NCBI GenBank assembly: GCA_021822115.1
Contig: JAJZSA010000012.1
Coordinates: forward strand, 1-45,788
Reading direction: 5' to 3'
Source: Pseudomonadota bacterium
Lineage (GTDB): Bacteria > Pseudomonadota > Gammaproteobacteria > Burkholderiales > Gallionellaceae
DNA: 45,788 nt
The notes under the pieces are model-generated. The model was not told the DNA's origin. It was given only the letters and a program-made list of their open reading frames with translations, and ran no database searches. Positions 33,444 through 41,230 of the stretch are shown here, in pieces (the stretch's first letter is position 1; the number at the start of each line of letters is the position of its first letter). The position numbers and the translations under genes are program-made.

Positions 33444-34217
33444 GCAATCCCGAAGGAATAGACGCATCATCCCCTAAGGGACAATACATCTGTCCCCATC
33501 GGGTACGATTTACAAACCTGTCTCGCGACAGATCACCTGGTGGAAGTCTGCACGCTTTCACGTCGGGGCGATCATTTCATCCCCTATCTGCGCCATTACA
33601 GCACAGCATTCGCTTTCTCCACCTTCCTCTACCCACTATGGTATCGGATGACCTCGCGGTCATCTTTGTCCGCCGGACTGGCCGGACACCGTATTGGGCT
33701 TACCACGTTCCGCATAAGTAACAAGAGTTGGGAAGGTTCCGTCTTTTCGCCGGTGATCGTATGTCAGCGTATTTGTACCAAGCAAACAAATAACCGATCA
33801 CGTGCCATTTTGGCCAGAGCCCGATACCGCAAGTTGCCTTTGGCTCTACAAGCTTGACGACGTTTAACAACGGTTCACATTACGTTAACCATCCAACTCA
33901 GCCTAGTGCCTCATCCGGGTGCAACTCCCGAAATCACACCAAACCCCTCGCGGGGCTTGATATACCCCGTAAGGTGGCTACTTTGTCAGAGCGCTTAGCA
34001 CCCCACCGTTACCAGTGGCGCACCGCTCTTAGACTACGAGGGGCTGAACCCTCGGTTTTGTCAGTTTCCGATAAAACAAGAAACAGCAAAACAATTACTT
34101 ATGCAGCTTTCGCCGCTGTGCAGTTTCCGCGATATTATGCGTACACCGCTTTCCGGATTTCCTCGTTTACTGCATTACGAGTAGGCTCTTAGTACCTAAC
34201 GACATAGCGTGTCGCAC
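33444..34217 (-). ncRNA. Group II intron 5' ribozyme part (domains I-III)
   Basis: These 774 bases have no gene. They begin GTGCGAC and hold the EBS1 hairpin (stem 33792-33786 with 33776-33770, nine-base loop with GCTTGG), the candidate EBS2 (34108-34103), and several further stems, such as GATGACC-GCGA-GGTCATC with a GNRA loop around 33648-33665. I did not fold domains II and III fully. Frames on the opposite strand here are not credible proteins. Confidence 0.8.
33457..33484 (-). promoter_or_regulatory. Possible promoter of the embedded tRNA-Gly
   Basis: On the minus strand TTGTCC (33484-33479) and TCTATT (33462-33457) are 16 bases apart, ending 13 bases before the tRNA 5' end. Each hexamer matches the consensus at four of six bases. 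If real, the embedded tRNA and the RT gene can be transcribed without the host tRNA promoter. Confidence 0.35.
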
Positions 34218-34256
34218 GCTTGGGAAGCTGCCGTTCTACCATTGAACTACACCCGC
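34218..34256 (-). tRNA. tRNA-Gly(CCC), 5' exon (interrupted gene)
   Basis: The 5' 39 bases: acceptor GCGGGTG, TA, D arm GTTC-AATGGTA-GAAC, G, anticodon strand GCAGC, loop TTCCCAA (anticodon CCC), and GC of the 3' anticodon strand. The intron begins directly after, between positions 40 and 41 of standard numbering. The last six bases CCAAGC are IBS1. Confidence 0.92.
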
Positions 34257-34277
34257 TTGGTGTAGAATGCGGCGCGG

Positions 34278-34308
34278 ATTCTAACACCCCATGCAATAAA
34301 GTGATCAA
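34278..34308 (-). promoter_or_regulatory. Probable promoter of the interrupted tRNA-Gly
   Basis: On the minus strand TAGAAT (34283-34278, five of six to consensus) is followed by a GC-rich discriminator (CCGCGCCGC), as at stable-RNA promoters. A TTGATC (34308-34303) lies 19 bases upstream, a little far for a -35. The tRNA begins about 15 bases after the predicted start. It overlaps the first codons of thiS, which reads the other way. Confidence 0.5.
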
Positions 34309-34504
34309 ACTCAGTATCAATGGTGAGGAGAAGCAATTTCCCGAGCCACAGGCAGTAGCCGAACTCATCGCCTCGATGGGACTGATCGGCAAGCGTATCG
34401 CACTGGAATGCAACGGCGAGATCGTCCCGCGCAGCCAGTTCGCCACTCACCTGCTGCAAGATGGTGACACCATCGAAATCGTCGTCGCCGTGGGCGGCGG
34501 CTGA
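34301..34504 (+). CDS. thiS: Sulfur carrier protein ThiS
   Basis: ThiS carries sulfur as a C-terminal thiocarboxylate for thiazole formation in thiamine synthesis. It has 67 residues, with a ubiquitin-like fold: [20 protein letters not shown], then [18 protein letters not shown], and the required C-terminal glycines (VAVGGG). GTG 34301 is the only start that keeps the normal length; the ribosome site is weak. It precedes thiG by 25 bases. Its promoter must overlap the divergent tRNA-Gly promoter. Confidence 0.93.
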   Translation: MIKLSINGEEKQFPEPQAVAELIASMGLIGKRIALECNGEIVPRSQFATHLLQDGDTIEIVVAVGGG

Positions 34505-34529
34505 ACATCTCACTTCAGGAATGTGCACC

Positions 34530-35324
34530 ATGAGCGACAACCTCATCATCGCCGGTAAGACTTATAAGTCACGTTTGCTGGTCGGCACCGGTAAATACAA
34601 GGATTTCACCGAGACCCGCGCCGCACTTGATGCCAGCGGCGCAGAGATCGTCACCGTCGCAATCCGTCGCACCAACTTGGGCCAGAACCCCAACGAGCCC
34701 AGCCTGCTCGACGCCGTGCCGCCCTCGAAGTTCACCTATCTGCCCAACACCGCAGGCTGCTATACCGCCGATGATGCGGTGCGCACCCTGCGCCTCGCGC
34801 GCGAACTGCTGGACGGCCATTCGCTGGTGAAGCTGGAAGTGCTGGGCGACCCGCAATCGCTGTATCCCAACGTGATCGAGACCATCGCCGCTGCGAAGAC
34901 CCTGGTGGCGGAAGGTTTCCAGGTCATGGTCTACACCTCGGACGATCCCATCGTCGCCAAGCAGCTGGAAGACATCGGCTGCGTCGCCATCATGCCGCTG
35001 GCCTCGCTGATTGGCTCGGGCATGGGCATCCTCAACCCGTGGAACCTGCAGCTGGTGATGGATCGCGTGAAAGTGCCGGTGATCGTCGATGCAGGTGTGG
35101 GCACCGCCTCCGATGCCGCCATCGCGATGGAGCTGGGTTGCGACGGCGTGCTGATGAACACCGCCATCGCCGGGGCAAAAGACCCGGTGCTGATGGCGAG
35201 CGCAATGAAGAAAGGCGTGGAGGCCGGGCGCGAGGCTTACCGCGCCGGACGCATGCCGAAGAAACTCTACAGCGCCAGCCCCAGCTCGCCGACGGCAGGC
35301 ATCATCGCCTCGGTGCGCAGCTGA
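34530..35324 (+). CDS. thiG: Thiazole synthase ThiG
   Basis: ThiG is a TIM-barrel enzyme that condenses deoxyxylulose phosphate, dehydroglycine and ThiS-thiocarboxylate into the thiazole of thiamine. It has 264 residues. Family hallmarks are [19 protein letters not shown], the LPNTAGC loop, [18 protein letters not shown] and [19 protein letters not shown] 34530 is preferred to 34521 because the AGGA ribosome site touches the earlier ATG. The stop overlaps the trmB start (TGATG). Confidence 0.96.
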   Translation: MSDNLIIAGKTYKSRLLVGTGKYKDFTETRAALDASGAEIVTVAIRRTNLGQNPNEPSLLDAVPPSKFTYLPNTAGCYTADDAVRTLRLARELLDGHSLVKLEVLGDPQSLYPNVIETIAAAKTLVAEGFQVMVYTSDDPIVAKQLEDIGCVAIMPLASLIGSGMGILNPWNLQLVMDRVKVPVIVDAGVGTASDAAIAMELGCDGVLMNTAIAGAKDPVLMASAMKKGVEAGREAYRAGRMPKKLYSASPSSPTAGIIASVRS

Positions 35325-36019
35325 TGACGGGCAACGAAGACCTGCGCAACCGGCATATCCGCAGCTTCGTGCTGCGCCAGGGGCATCTGTCCGTAGCGCA
35401 GAAGCGTGCGGTGGATGAGCTGATGCCGCGCTACGGCATCCCGTACGAGTCTGCGTCGCTAGCCCTCGACAGCGCCTTCGGCCGCAGCGCGCCGAAGATA
35501 CTGGAGATCGGCTTCGGCATGGGCACTGCGACTGCCGAGATCGCGCAAGCCCATCCGGAGAGCGACTACCTCGCACTGGAAGTGCACACTCCCGGTGTGG
35601 GCAACCTGCTCAAGCTCATCGACGAACAGCAGTTGCGCAACATCCGCATCATCCAGCACGACGCAGTGGAAGTGCTGCGCGACATGATCGCCGACGGCAC
35701 GTTCGACGGCGTGCACATCTTCTTCCCCGACCCCTGGCACAAGGCGCGCCACAACAAGCGCCGCCTGATCCAGACGCCGTTCGTCGCGCAATTGGTGCAG
35801 AAACTGAAACCGGGCGGCTACATCCATGCCGCGACCGACTGGCAGGATTACGCCGAGCAGATGCTGGCCGTGTTCAACACCGAGCCGCGTCTGGAGAATA
35901 CCGCCACTGACTATGCACCGCGCCCCGACTACCGCCCGCTGACCAAGTTCGAGCAGCGCGGACTACGTCTTGGGCACGGCGTCTGGGACTTGGTGTTCCG
36001 CCGCAAGAAAGATCTGTAG
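35324..36019 (+). CDS. trmB: tRNA (guanine-46-N7)-methyltransferase TrmB
   Basis: TrmB adds the N7-methyl group to G46 in the variable loop of many tRNAs, using SAM. It has 231 residues. The SAM-binding loop is [16 protein letters not shown] at about 64-79, followed by [13 protein letters not shown] and the catalytic [16 protein letters not shown] with the terminal FEQRG motif. It is translationally coupled to thiG. Its last 57 bases overlap the 3' end of hemW on the opposite strand. Confidence 0.95.
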   Translation: MTGNEDLRNRHIRSFVLRQGHLSVAQKRAVDELMPRYGIPYESASLALDSAFGRSAPKILEIGFGMGTATAEIAQAHPESDYLALEVHTPGVGNLLKLIDEQQLRNIRIIQHDAVEVLRDMIADGTFDGVHIFFPDPWHKARHNKRRLIQTPFVAQLVQKLKPGGYIHAATDWQDYAEQMLAVFNTEPRLENTATDYAPRPDYRPLTKFEQRGLRLGHGVWDLVFRRKKDL

Positions 36020-37216
36020 CAAGTCATTGAGGAAGCGCCTGCCCATCTCGGTCGGCGCGATACGACCCGCGTCTCGCAGCAGCAAGCCCTTCTTCTCTGC
36101 AGCATCCAGTTCGCGCCTTATCAACAGCAAAGGCAAGCTGGTGCGCTCCTGGAACAACACCTCGTCGAAACCGTCGTTCAGGCGCAGCGCGTTCATCATG
36201 AACTCGAAGGCGAGGTCGTCCTTGCCAAGCACATCCTCGGCTTGTATCTGCTTCCCTTGCGCCACACCATCCATATACGCCTGCGGCTGCTTCAGGCGCG
36301 CCTGACGGACGACCTTGTCGTGAAAGCTCAGCTTGCTGTGCGCGCCCGCGCCGATGCCGAGATAATCGCCGAACTGCCAATAGTTGAGGTTGTGGCGTGA
36401 TCGCCTGCCCGGCTGCGCGAAAGCCGAGGTCTCGTAATGCTCATAGCCATGCGCAGCCAGCATCTCTTCGATGCGCTGCTGCATCTCGCTGCTGGCATCG
36501 TCATCGGGCACTTCCGGCGGCTGGTGCGCGAACAGGGTGTTGGGCTCCAGCGTGAGGTGATAACAGGACAGATGCTGCGGCGCGAAGGGCAGCGCGGTCT
36601 GCACATCCTGCAACGCTTGTTCCAGTGTCTGCCGTGGTAGCGCATACATCAGGTCGAGATTGATGTTGGCGAAGTGCTGCTGAGCGATGGCGATGGCCTT
36701 CTTCGCCTCGTCACTGGAATGGATACGCCCCAAGGCTTGCAGATGTTCATCGCTGAAACTCTGGATACCCAAGGAAAGCCGGTTCACCCCCGCGTCGCGG
36801 AACGCGGCGAACTTCTCCGCCTCCACCGTGCCGGGATTCGCTTCCAGTGTGATCTCGGCTTCGTGCGCCAGCGGCAGGCGCATGCGCACTTCGGACAGCA
36901 AACGCGTCAGCGCCGCGCCCGACAACAGGCTGGGCGTACCGCCGCCGATGAAGATGGAATACACCTTGCGTCCCCACACCAGCGGCAAGGCGGATTCGAG
37001 GTCGCGCAGCAGTGCATCGACATAGGCTTGCTCGGGCAGACTGTTGCCCTTCGACATGCTCAGGGCAGGCTTAGCCTCATGCGAATTGAAATCGCAATAC
37101 GGGCATTTCCGCACGCACCAGGGGATGTGTATATATAAGGACAGTGGCGGCAACGCCTGAAAGTTCACCGCCTGCGATCTGAGGCCGACCGGATGCAGGG
37201 TTTGCGCGCTTGCCAT
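35963..37216 (-). CDS. hemW: Heme chaperone HemW (radical-SAM, HemN-like)
   Basis: HemW binds heme and a 4Fe-4S cluster and is thought to deliver heme to respiratory proteins. It has 417 residues. The cluster motif [11 protein letters not shown] (about 34-44) lacks the HemN-type extra cysteine, which separates it from hemN at 19-21 kb. HFGGG is replaced by FIGGGTPSL. An insert of about nine residues (ALSMSKGN) after CDFNSHEAK comes from a short repeat in the DNA. ATG 37216 overlaps the rdgB stop. The 3' end overlaps trmB by 57 bases. Confidence 0.93.
   Translation of the reverse strand: MASAQTLHPVGLRSQAVNFQALPPLSLYIHIPWCVRKCPYCDFNSHEAKPALSMSKGNSLPEQAYVDALLRDLESALPLVWGRKVYSIFIGGGTPSLLSGAALTRLLSEVRMRLPLAHEAEITLEANPGTVEAEKFAAFRDAGVNRLSLGIQSFSDEHLQALGRIHSSDEAKKAIAIAQQHFANINLDLMYALPRQTLEQALQDVQTALPFAPQHLSCYHLTLEPNTLFAHQPPEVPDDDASSEMQQRIEEMLAAHGYEHYETSAFAQPGRRSRHNLNYWQFGDYLGIGAGAHSKLSFHDKVVRQARLKQPQAYMDGVAQGKQIQAEDVLGKDDLAFEFMMNALRLNDGFDEVLFQERTSLPLLLIRRELDAAEKKGLLLRDAGRIAPTEMGRRFLNDLLQIFLAAEHQVPDAVPKT
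37046..37066. repeat. Short palindromic repeat inside hemW
   Basis: The stretch GCCCTTCGACATGCTCAGGG and its next base form an imperfect palindrome (GCCCT...AGGGC). It closely resembles the CCCTTCGACA(A/G)GCTCAGGGC repeat that occurs, scattered and in many copies, in numerous bacterial genomes. Here it lies in the hemW coding region and adds about nine residues in frame. Only this copy is in the window. Confidence 0.6.
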
Positions 37217-37809
37217 CAATGCTTGAGCTTCAGCTTTTCCAGCAGCACTTTCAGGGCTTGGGCGCGGTGGCTGATCTGCGCCTTCTCGTCGTGCGACAGC
37301 TCTGCGGCGGTCTTGCCGAACTGCGGCAGCCAGAACATGGGATCGTAGCCGAAGCCGCCGTCACCGCGCTCCTCGTGGAATATCTCGCCGTGCCATTCGC
37401 CTTCCGCGATCAGCGGCTGCGGATCGTCGGCATGGCGCACCAGCACCAGCACGCAGTAGTAGTGCGCGCTGCGGTCGGCGACGCCCTGCATCTCGCGCAG
37501 CAGTTTCTCGTTGTTGCGTGCATCCGACTTGGGAGCCTCTCCCGCATAACGCGCCGAGATCACGCCGGGCGCACCGCCCAGCGCATCGACGCAGATGCCG
37601 GAATCGTCAGCCAGCGCGGGCAGACCGCAGGCGCGGCTGACATGGCGCGCCTTGGCCAGTGCGTTCTCGACGAAGGTGCAATGCGGCTCTTCGGCTTCGG
37701 AGATGCCGAGTTGCGACTGGGTCAGCACCTCGATGCCGAGCGGCGCCAGCATGCGCTGGAACTCGCGCAGCTTGCCGGGGTTGTTGGAGGCGATGACCAG
37801 CTTGTTCAT
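37216..37809 (-). CDS. rdgB: dITP/XTP pyrophosphatase (RdgB/HAM1)
   Basis: RdgB removes non-canonical purine triphosphates (ITP, dITP, XTP) from the pool. It has 197 residues. The N-terminal substrate loop [13 protein letters not shown], then [24 protein letters not shown], the [11 protein letters not shown] region and the SHRAQAL motif close to the end are all present. It overlaps rph by four bases (ATGA) and hemW by one base, the usual rph-rdgB-hemW order of beta- and gammaproteobacteria. Confidence 0.97.
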   Translation of the reverse strand: MNKLVIASNNPGKLREFQRMLAPLGIEVLTQSQLGISEAEEPHCTFVENALAKARHVSRACGLPALADDSGICVDALGGAPGVISARYAGEAPKSDARNNEKLLREMQGVADRSAHYYCVLVLVRHADDPQPLIAEGEWHGEIFHEERGDGGFGYDPMFWLPQFGKTAAELSHDEKAQISHRAQALKVLLEKLKLKH

Positions 37810-38522
37810 TGCGCCAGCGCCTTGCGCTGCAAGTCGGACAGCTGGCTGATACCGTGCTTGGCCAGTTCCAGCAGCGCGTCCATCTCCTCGCGCGAGAAGG
37901 GATGGCCTTCCGCCGTGCCCTGCACTTCGACGAAGTGGCCGCTGCCCAGCATCACCACGTTCATGTCGGTGTCGCAGTCGGAGTCTTCCAGATAATCGAG
38001 ATCGAGCACGGGTGTGCCCTGATGGATGCCGACCGAGATGGCGGCGACAGAATCGCGCAGCGGGTTCTCTTTGACCAGCCCCTTCTGCATCAGCGTACTC
38101 ACCGCGTCGTGCAGCGCCACATACGCACCGGTGATGCTGGCGGTGCGGGTGCCGCCGTCGGCCTGGATCACGTCGCAATCCAGCGTGATGGTGCGTTCGC
38201 CGAGCTTGGCGAGATCGACCACGGCGCGCAGGCTGCGCCCGATCAGTCTTTGGATCTCCTGCGTACGGCCGGACTGTTTGCCCTTGGCCGCTTCGCGGCT
38301 CATGCGTTCGCCGGTGGAGCGCGGCAGCATGCCGTATTCCGCCGTCACCCAACCCTCGCCGCTGCCCTTCTTGTGTGGCGGCACACGCTCCTCCACGCTG
38401 GCGGTGCAGATGACTTTGGTATCGCCGCATTCGATCAGCACGGCGCCTTCGGCATGCTTGGTGTAATGGCGGGTAATAAGGATATTGCGCAGTTGATCGG
38501 CTTTACGCTGGCTTGGACGCAT
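37806..38522 (-). CDS. rph: Ribonuclease PH
   Basis: RNase PH is a phosphate-dependent 3' exoribonuclease that trims tRNA precursors. It has 238 residues in a single PNPase-like fold: [14 protein letters not shown] at the start, [27 protein letters not shown] with the RNA-binding Arg/Lys, [29 protein letters not shown] helix region (here [16 protein letters not shown]), [16 protein letters not shown] and [17 protein letters not shown] with the catalytic aspartates. ATG 38522 has a GGGGGAG site upstream. Confidence 0.97.
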   Translation of the reverse strand: MRPSQRKADQLRNILITRHYTKHAEGAVLIECGDTKVICTASVEERVPPHKKGSGEGWVTAEYGMLPRSTGERMSREAAKGKQSGRTQEIQRLIGRSLRAVVDLAKLGERTITLDCDVIQADGGTRTASITGAYVALHDAVSTLMQKGLVKENPLRDSVAAISVGIHQGTPVLDLDYLEDSDCDTDMNVVMLGSGHFVEVQGTAEGHPFSREEMDALLELAKHGISQLSDLQRKALAQ

Positions 38523-38578
38523 GGCTCCCCCTGGATGAATGGTCGTGGATTATACCGCGCACCAGGCCGGCACCTGAG

Positions 38579-39373
38579 CTATGCCTCCTCCAGCACCACG
38601 CACACCGGTGATTCAGTGGGATGTTCAGGCTCGGCCGTCCCCAGCCTGGCCGCGACGGCGGTTGTATTGTCGGCCCGCGCCGCCTCACGATAGACCGCGA
38701 CATCGATGAGATCGGTCAACGCCACCTGCAGATACGCGGCCCCCTGCAACTTGATCAACTCTTGCTCTTCCAGCGGACTCCAGAAGCCATCGCTGCACAG
38801 CAACAGCATATCGCCGTCCTGCACCGCGATACTCGGCGCCACCTCGGCGTAGAACATGTCCTCCACGCCCCCAAGACAGTTGGTGATCTTGTTGCGATCA
38901 GGATGGGTACGCATCTCCTCGGGGCTGATGATGCCCCAGTCAGCCCATTGCTGCACCACCGAGTGATCGTGTGTGACGCTGTGCACCGCCCCTTGGCGCA
39001 GCAGATAGAAACGGGAATCGCCTGCATGCGCGAACCAGACCTGACCATCCTGCACCAAAGCTGCGACACAGGTAGTGCCTGGATTGCCGCCCAGCTGCTG
39101 TTCGCGCGCATAATCAATAATGGCATCGTGGCCGGCCCGCATGGTGGCGCGCAAGAAGACTTCGGGTTCTTTGACCTTGCCCTGCTCCAGCCGGCTGAAG
39201 GCGCGCATGAAGGTATAGACCGCGATCTGCGCCGCAATCTCGCCATGCAGATGCCCCCCCATGCCATCCGCCAGCACGAGCAGCAAGGCGTCATTGGTGT
39301 AGGCGTAACCTACACGGTCCTGATTGTATTTGCGCCCGCCGATATGGTTGGCCTGATGGATAGCGAACTTCAT
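38579..39373 (-). CDS. PP2C-family serine/threonine protein phosphatase
   Basis: This is a cytoplasmic metal-dependent phosphatase of 264 residues. Metal-binding motifs of PP2C are in order: RKYNQDRV (about 15), LVLADGMGGHLHGE (about 32-45), WFAHAGDSRFYLLR (about 125-137), MLLLCSDGFWSPL (about 196) and the final ADNTTAVAARL. ATG 39373 gives the family start MKFAIHQANHIGGRKYNQD; the frame stays open upstream. No kinase gene is next to it in the window. It leads the rph-rdgB-hemW run, 56 bases upstream of rph, and diverges from yicC. Confidence 0.9.
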   Translation of the reverse strand: MKFAIHQANHIGGRKYNQDRVGYAYTNDALLLVLADGMGGHLHGEIAAQIAVYTFMRAFSRLEQGKVKEPEVFLRATMRAGHDAIIDYAREQQLGGNPGTTCVAALVQDGQVWFAHAGDSRFYLLRQGAVHSVTHDHSVVQQWADWGIISPEEMRTHPDRNKITNCLGGVEDMFYAEVAPSIAVQDGDMLLLCSDGFWSPLEEQELIKLQGAAYLQVALTDLIDVAVYREAARADNTTAVAARLGTAEPEHPTESPVCVVLEEA

Positions 39374-39489
39374 CGTCTCGTTTGCTTGTCGTCCTGCTTT
39401 GCCTGCCCGCTTCCGATCAAGGGCAGACCCCAATCGTAATATAATGCGCCGTCTTGAGTCCGTCTTTTTTCCAGCCCCCCGGAGTTCCG

Positions 39490-40356
39490 ATGATATTCAG
39501 CATGACCGGCTATGCCTCTGCCACCGCCGAGCTGGCGATCGGCGCCCTCTCCCTTGAGCTGCGCTCGGTCAACCACCGCTACCTGGATCTGCAGATCCGC
39601 ATGCCGGAGGAACTGCGCGCGCTGGAACCCGCCTTGCGCGAAGCCATCTCTGGCGGCATCAGCCGCGGCAAGGTGGAATGTCGCATCAATTTCCAGGCCC
39701 GGACCGCCGCCAATGCGGAGCGCCCGCTGAACCTGGAGATGGTCAAACGCTTGGCGGCATGGGAAAGCCAGGTCCGTGCGCTGCTGCCACAAGCATCCCC
39801 GCTCTCCGTCGCGGAAGTGCTGCACTGGAACGGCGTGGCCGATTCCTCCCAGACCGCACCCGACGGCCTGGCTACTGCCGTCATGGAACTGTTGCCGCAA
39901 ACCCTGCAGGATTTCCGTGCGGCCAGACAGCGCGAAGGGGAGAAGCTCGCGCAGTTCCTGCTCGAACGGGTGGAGGGTATCGAACGCCTGCGCCTTGCCG
40001 TAGCGCCGCATATCCCGGGCGCCATCGCCAATTACGAGGCGCGCATGCGCACCCGACTGCACGAAGCGCTGGCCGGCAGCGACGAGGAACGCATCCGTCA
40101 GGAGATCACCTTGTATGCCAGCAAGATCGACGTGGATGAAGAGCTATCCCGTCTGCAGGCGCATCTCAGCGAAGTGCGGCATGTCCTGTCCAAAGGTGGC
40201 ATCGTGGGCAAGCGCCTAGATTTCATGATGCAAGAGCTCAACCGCGAAGCGAATACACTAGGCTCGAAATCAGTCGAAACGGAAGTGTCGCGTTGCGCCA
40301 TGGATATCAAGGTGCTGATTGAGCAGATGCGCGAACAAATCCAGAATATCGAATAG
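39490..40356 (+). CDS. yicC: YicC-family endoribonuclease
   Basis: This is a 288-residue protein of the YicC/YloC family, recently shown to be an endoribonuclease that opens RNA hairpins and affects small-RNA turnover. The N-terminal part MIFSMTGYASATAELAIGAL and the C-terminal DUF1732 part with ELSRLQAHLSEVRHVLSKGG and GKRLDFMMQELNREANTLGSKS are both intact. ATG 39490 is preferred over an upstream in-frame codon because MTGY follows at once. gmk starts nine bases downstream, a common pairing. Confidence 0.93.
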   Translation: MIFSMTGYASATAELAIGALSLELRSVNHRYLDLQIRMPEELRALEPALREAISGGISRGKVECRINFQARTAANAERPLNLEMVKRLAAWESQVRALLPQASPLSVAEVLHWNGVADSSQTAPDGLATAVMELLPQTLQDFRAARQREGEKLAQFLLERVEGIERLRLAVAPHIPGAIANYEARMRTRLHEALAGSDEERIRQEITLYASKIDVDEELSRLQAHLSEVRHVLSKGGIVGKRLDFMMQELNREANTLGSKSVETEVSRCAMDIKVLIEQMREQIQNIE

Positions 40357-40365
40357 GAGAACAAG

Positions 40366-40986
40366 ATGTCAGGCAGTCTTTTCATCGTCAGCGCCCCTTC
40401 CGGCGCCGGCAAAACCAGCCTGGTCCACGCCTTGCTCCAGCAAGAGCCGCAGATCGGCCTATCCATCTCCTACACCACGCGCAATCCGCGCGAAGGCGAG
40501 ATCAATGGCAAGCACTACCATTTCGTCAGTCGCGACGCATTCCTGGAGATGGCCAAACGCGGCGACTTTCTGGAAAGCGCCGAGGTCTACGGCAACTTCT
40601 ATGGCACTTCGCAAAAGTGGATCGCGGACGAGATCGCTCGTGGGCGGGACATCCTGCTGGAGATCGACTGGCAAGGCGCCGCCCAGGTGCGCCGCATCTT
40701 CCCGCAATGCGTCAGCATCTTCATCCTGCCCCCGTCCAAGGAGATCCTGGCACAACGATTGAATGGCCGCGGCACAGACGCTGCCACCGTGATCGCACGC
40801 CGTCTTGCCGCCGCACGCGACGATGTCGCCCATGTCGCTGAATTCGATTATGTTATCATCAACGACAGCCTCGATCAGGCGCTGCACGAGCTGCGCTCCG
40901 TAGTATCGGCAGCCCGTCTGCGCGGGCCGCTACAAGTGGCCAGACACCAGAAACTGATCGATCAATTACAGACTCCGGAGAACTGA
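40366..40986 (+). CDS. gmk: Guanylate kinase
   Basis: Gmk phosphorylates GMP to GDP with ATP. It has 206 residues. The P loop [12 protein letters not shown] is at about 8-19, followed by the GMP-binding [21 protein letters not shown] and the GTSQKWI and [13 protein letters not shown] segments. A strong AGGAGA ribosome site precedes the ATG. rpoZ starts four bases after its stop; yicC-gmk-rpoZ-spoT is a conserved operon. Confidence 0.97.
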   Translation: MSGSLFIVSAPSGAGKTSLVHALLQQEPQIGLSISYTTRNPREGEINGKHYHFVSRDAFLEMAKRGDFLESAEVYGNFYGTSQKWIADEIARGRDILLEIDWQGAAQVRRIFPQCVSIFILPPSKEILAQRLNGRGTDAATVIARRLAAARDDVAHVAEFDYVIINDSLDQALHELRSVVSAARLRGPLQVARHQKLIDQLQTPEN

Positions 40987-40990
40987 AAAC

Positions 40991-41197
40991 ATGGCACGCA
41001 TCACAGTCGAAGACTGCATGACCAACATCCCCAACCGTTTCGAACTGACCCTGGCGGCCGCCTATCGCGCACGCCAACTGGCGAACGGCGCGAACAACCT
41101 GGTCGAGACCAGCAAGGACAAGCCGACCGTGGTTGCGCTGCGCGAGATCAGCGAAGGCAAGGTCGGCATCGAGATCCTGAACCGCGGCATGGCTTAA
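40991..41197 (+). CDS. rpoZ: RNA polymerase omega subunit
   Basis: Omega helps assembly of RNA polymerase and forms part of ppGpp binding site 1. It has 68 residues, a little shorter than E. coli. The start [30 protein letters not shown] is the family hallmark (shown in part here), with [16 protein letters not shown] following. It lies between gmk and spoT, linking ppGpp synthesis to its target. Confidence 0.96.
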   Translation: MARITVEDCMTNIPNRFELTLAAAYRARQLANGANNLVETSKDKPTVVALREISEGKVGIEILNRGMA

Positions 41198-41230
41198 CCA
41201 TCCGGTTCCTGCAGGACAGGCAGAGGGCTC

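Larger units (their letters stand above)
31595..34217 (-). mobile_element. Group II intron inserted in the anticodon stem of tRNA-Gly(CCC)
   Basis: The element is 2623 bases. It starts with the canonical GTGCG (34217 downward), has an EBS1 loop GCTTGG (33783-33778) that pairs with the last six exon bases CCAAGC, and a candidate EBS2 AGCTGC (34108-34103) matching exon GCAGCT. An intact RT-maturase gene, a 34-base domain V and a domain VI with a bulged A seven bases from the 3' end complete it. The 3' boundary is set by the tRNA fold; the terminal bases CC differ from the usual AY. An unexpected, complete tRNA-Gly gene sits inside at 33370-33443. All core parts look intact, so the intron is probably active. 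Confidence 0.93.

Noticed and set aside
33365..34192. Plus-strand frames over the embedded tRNA and the 5' intron part
   Set aside because: They read antisense through a tRNA and ribozyme structure and match no protein family.
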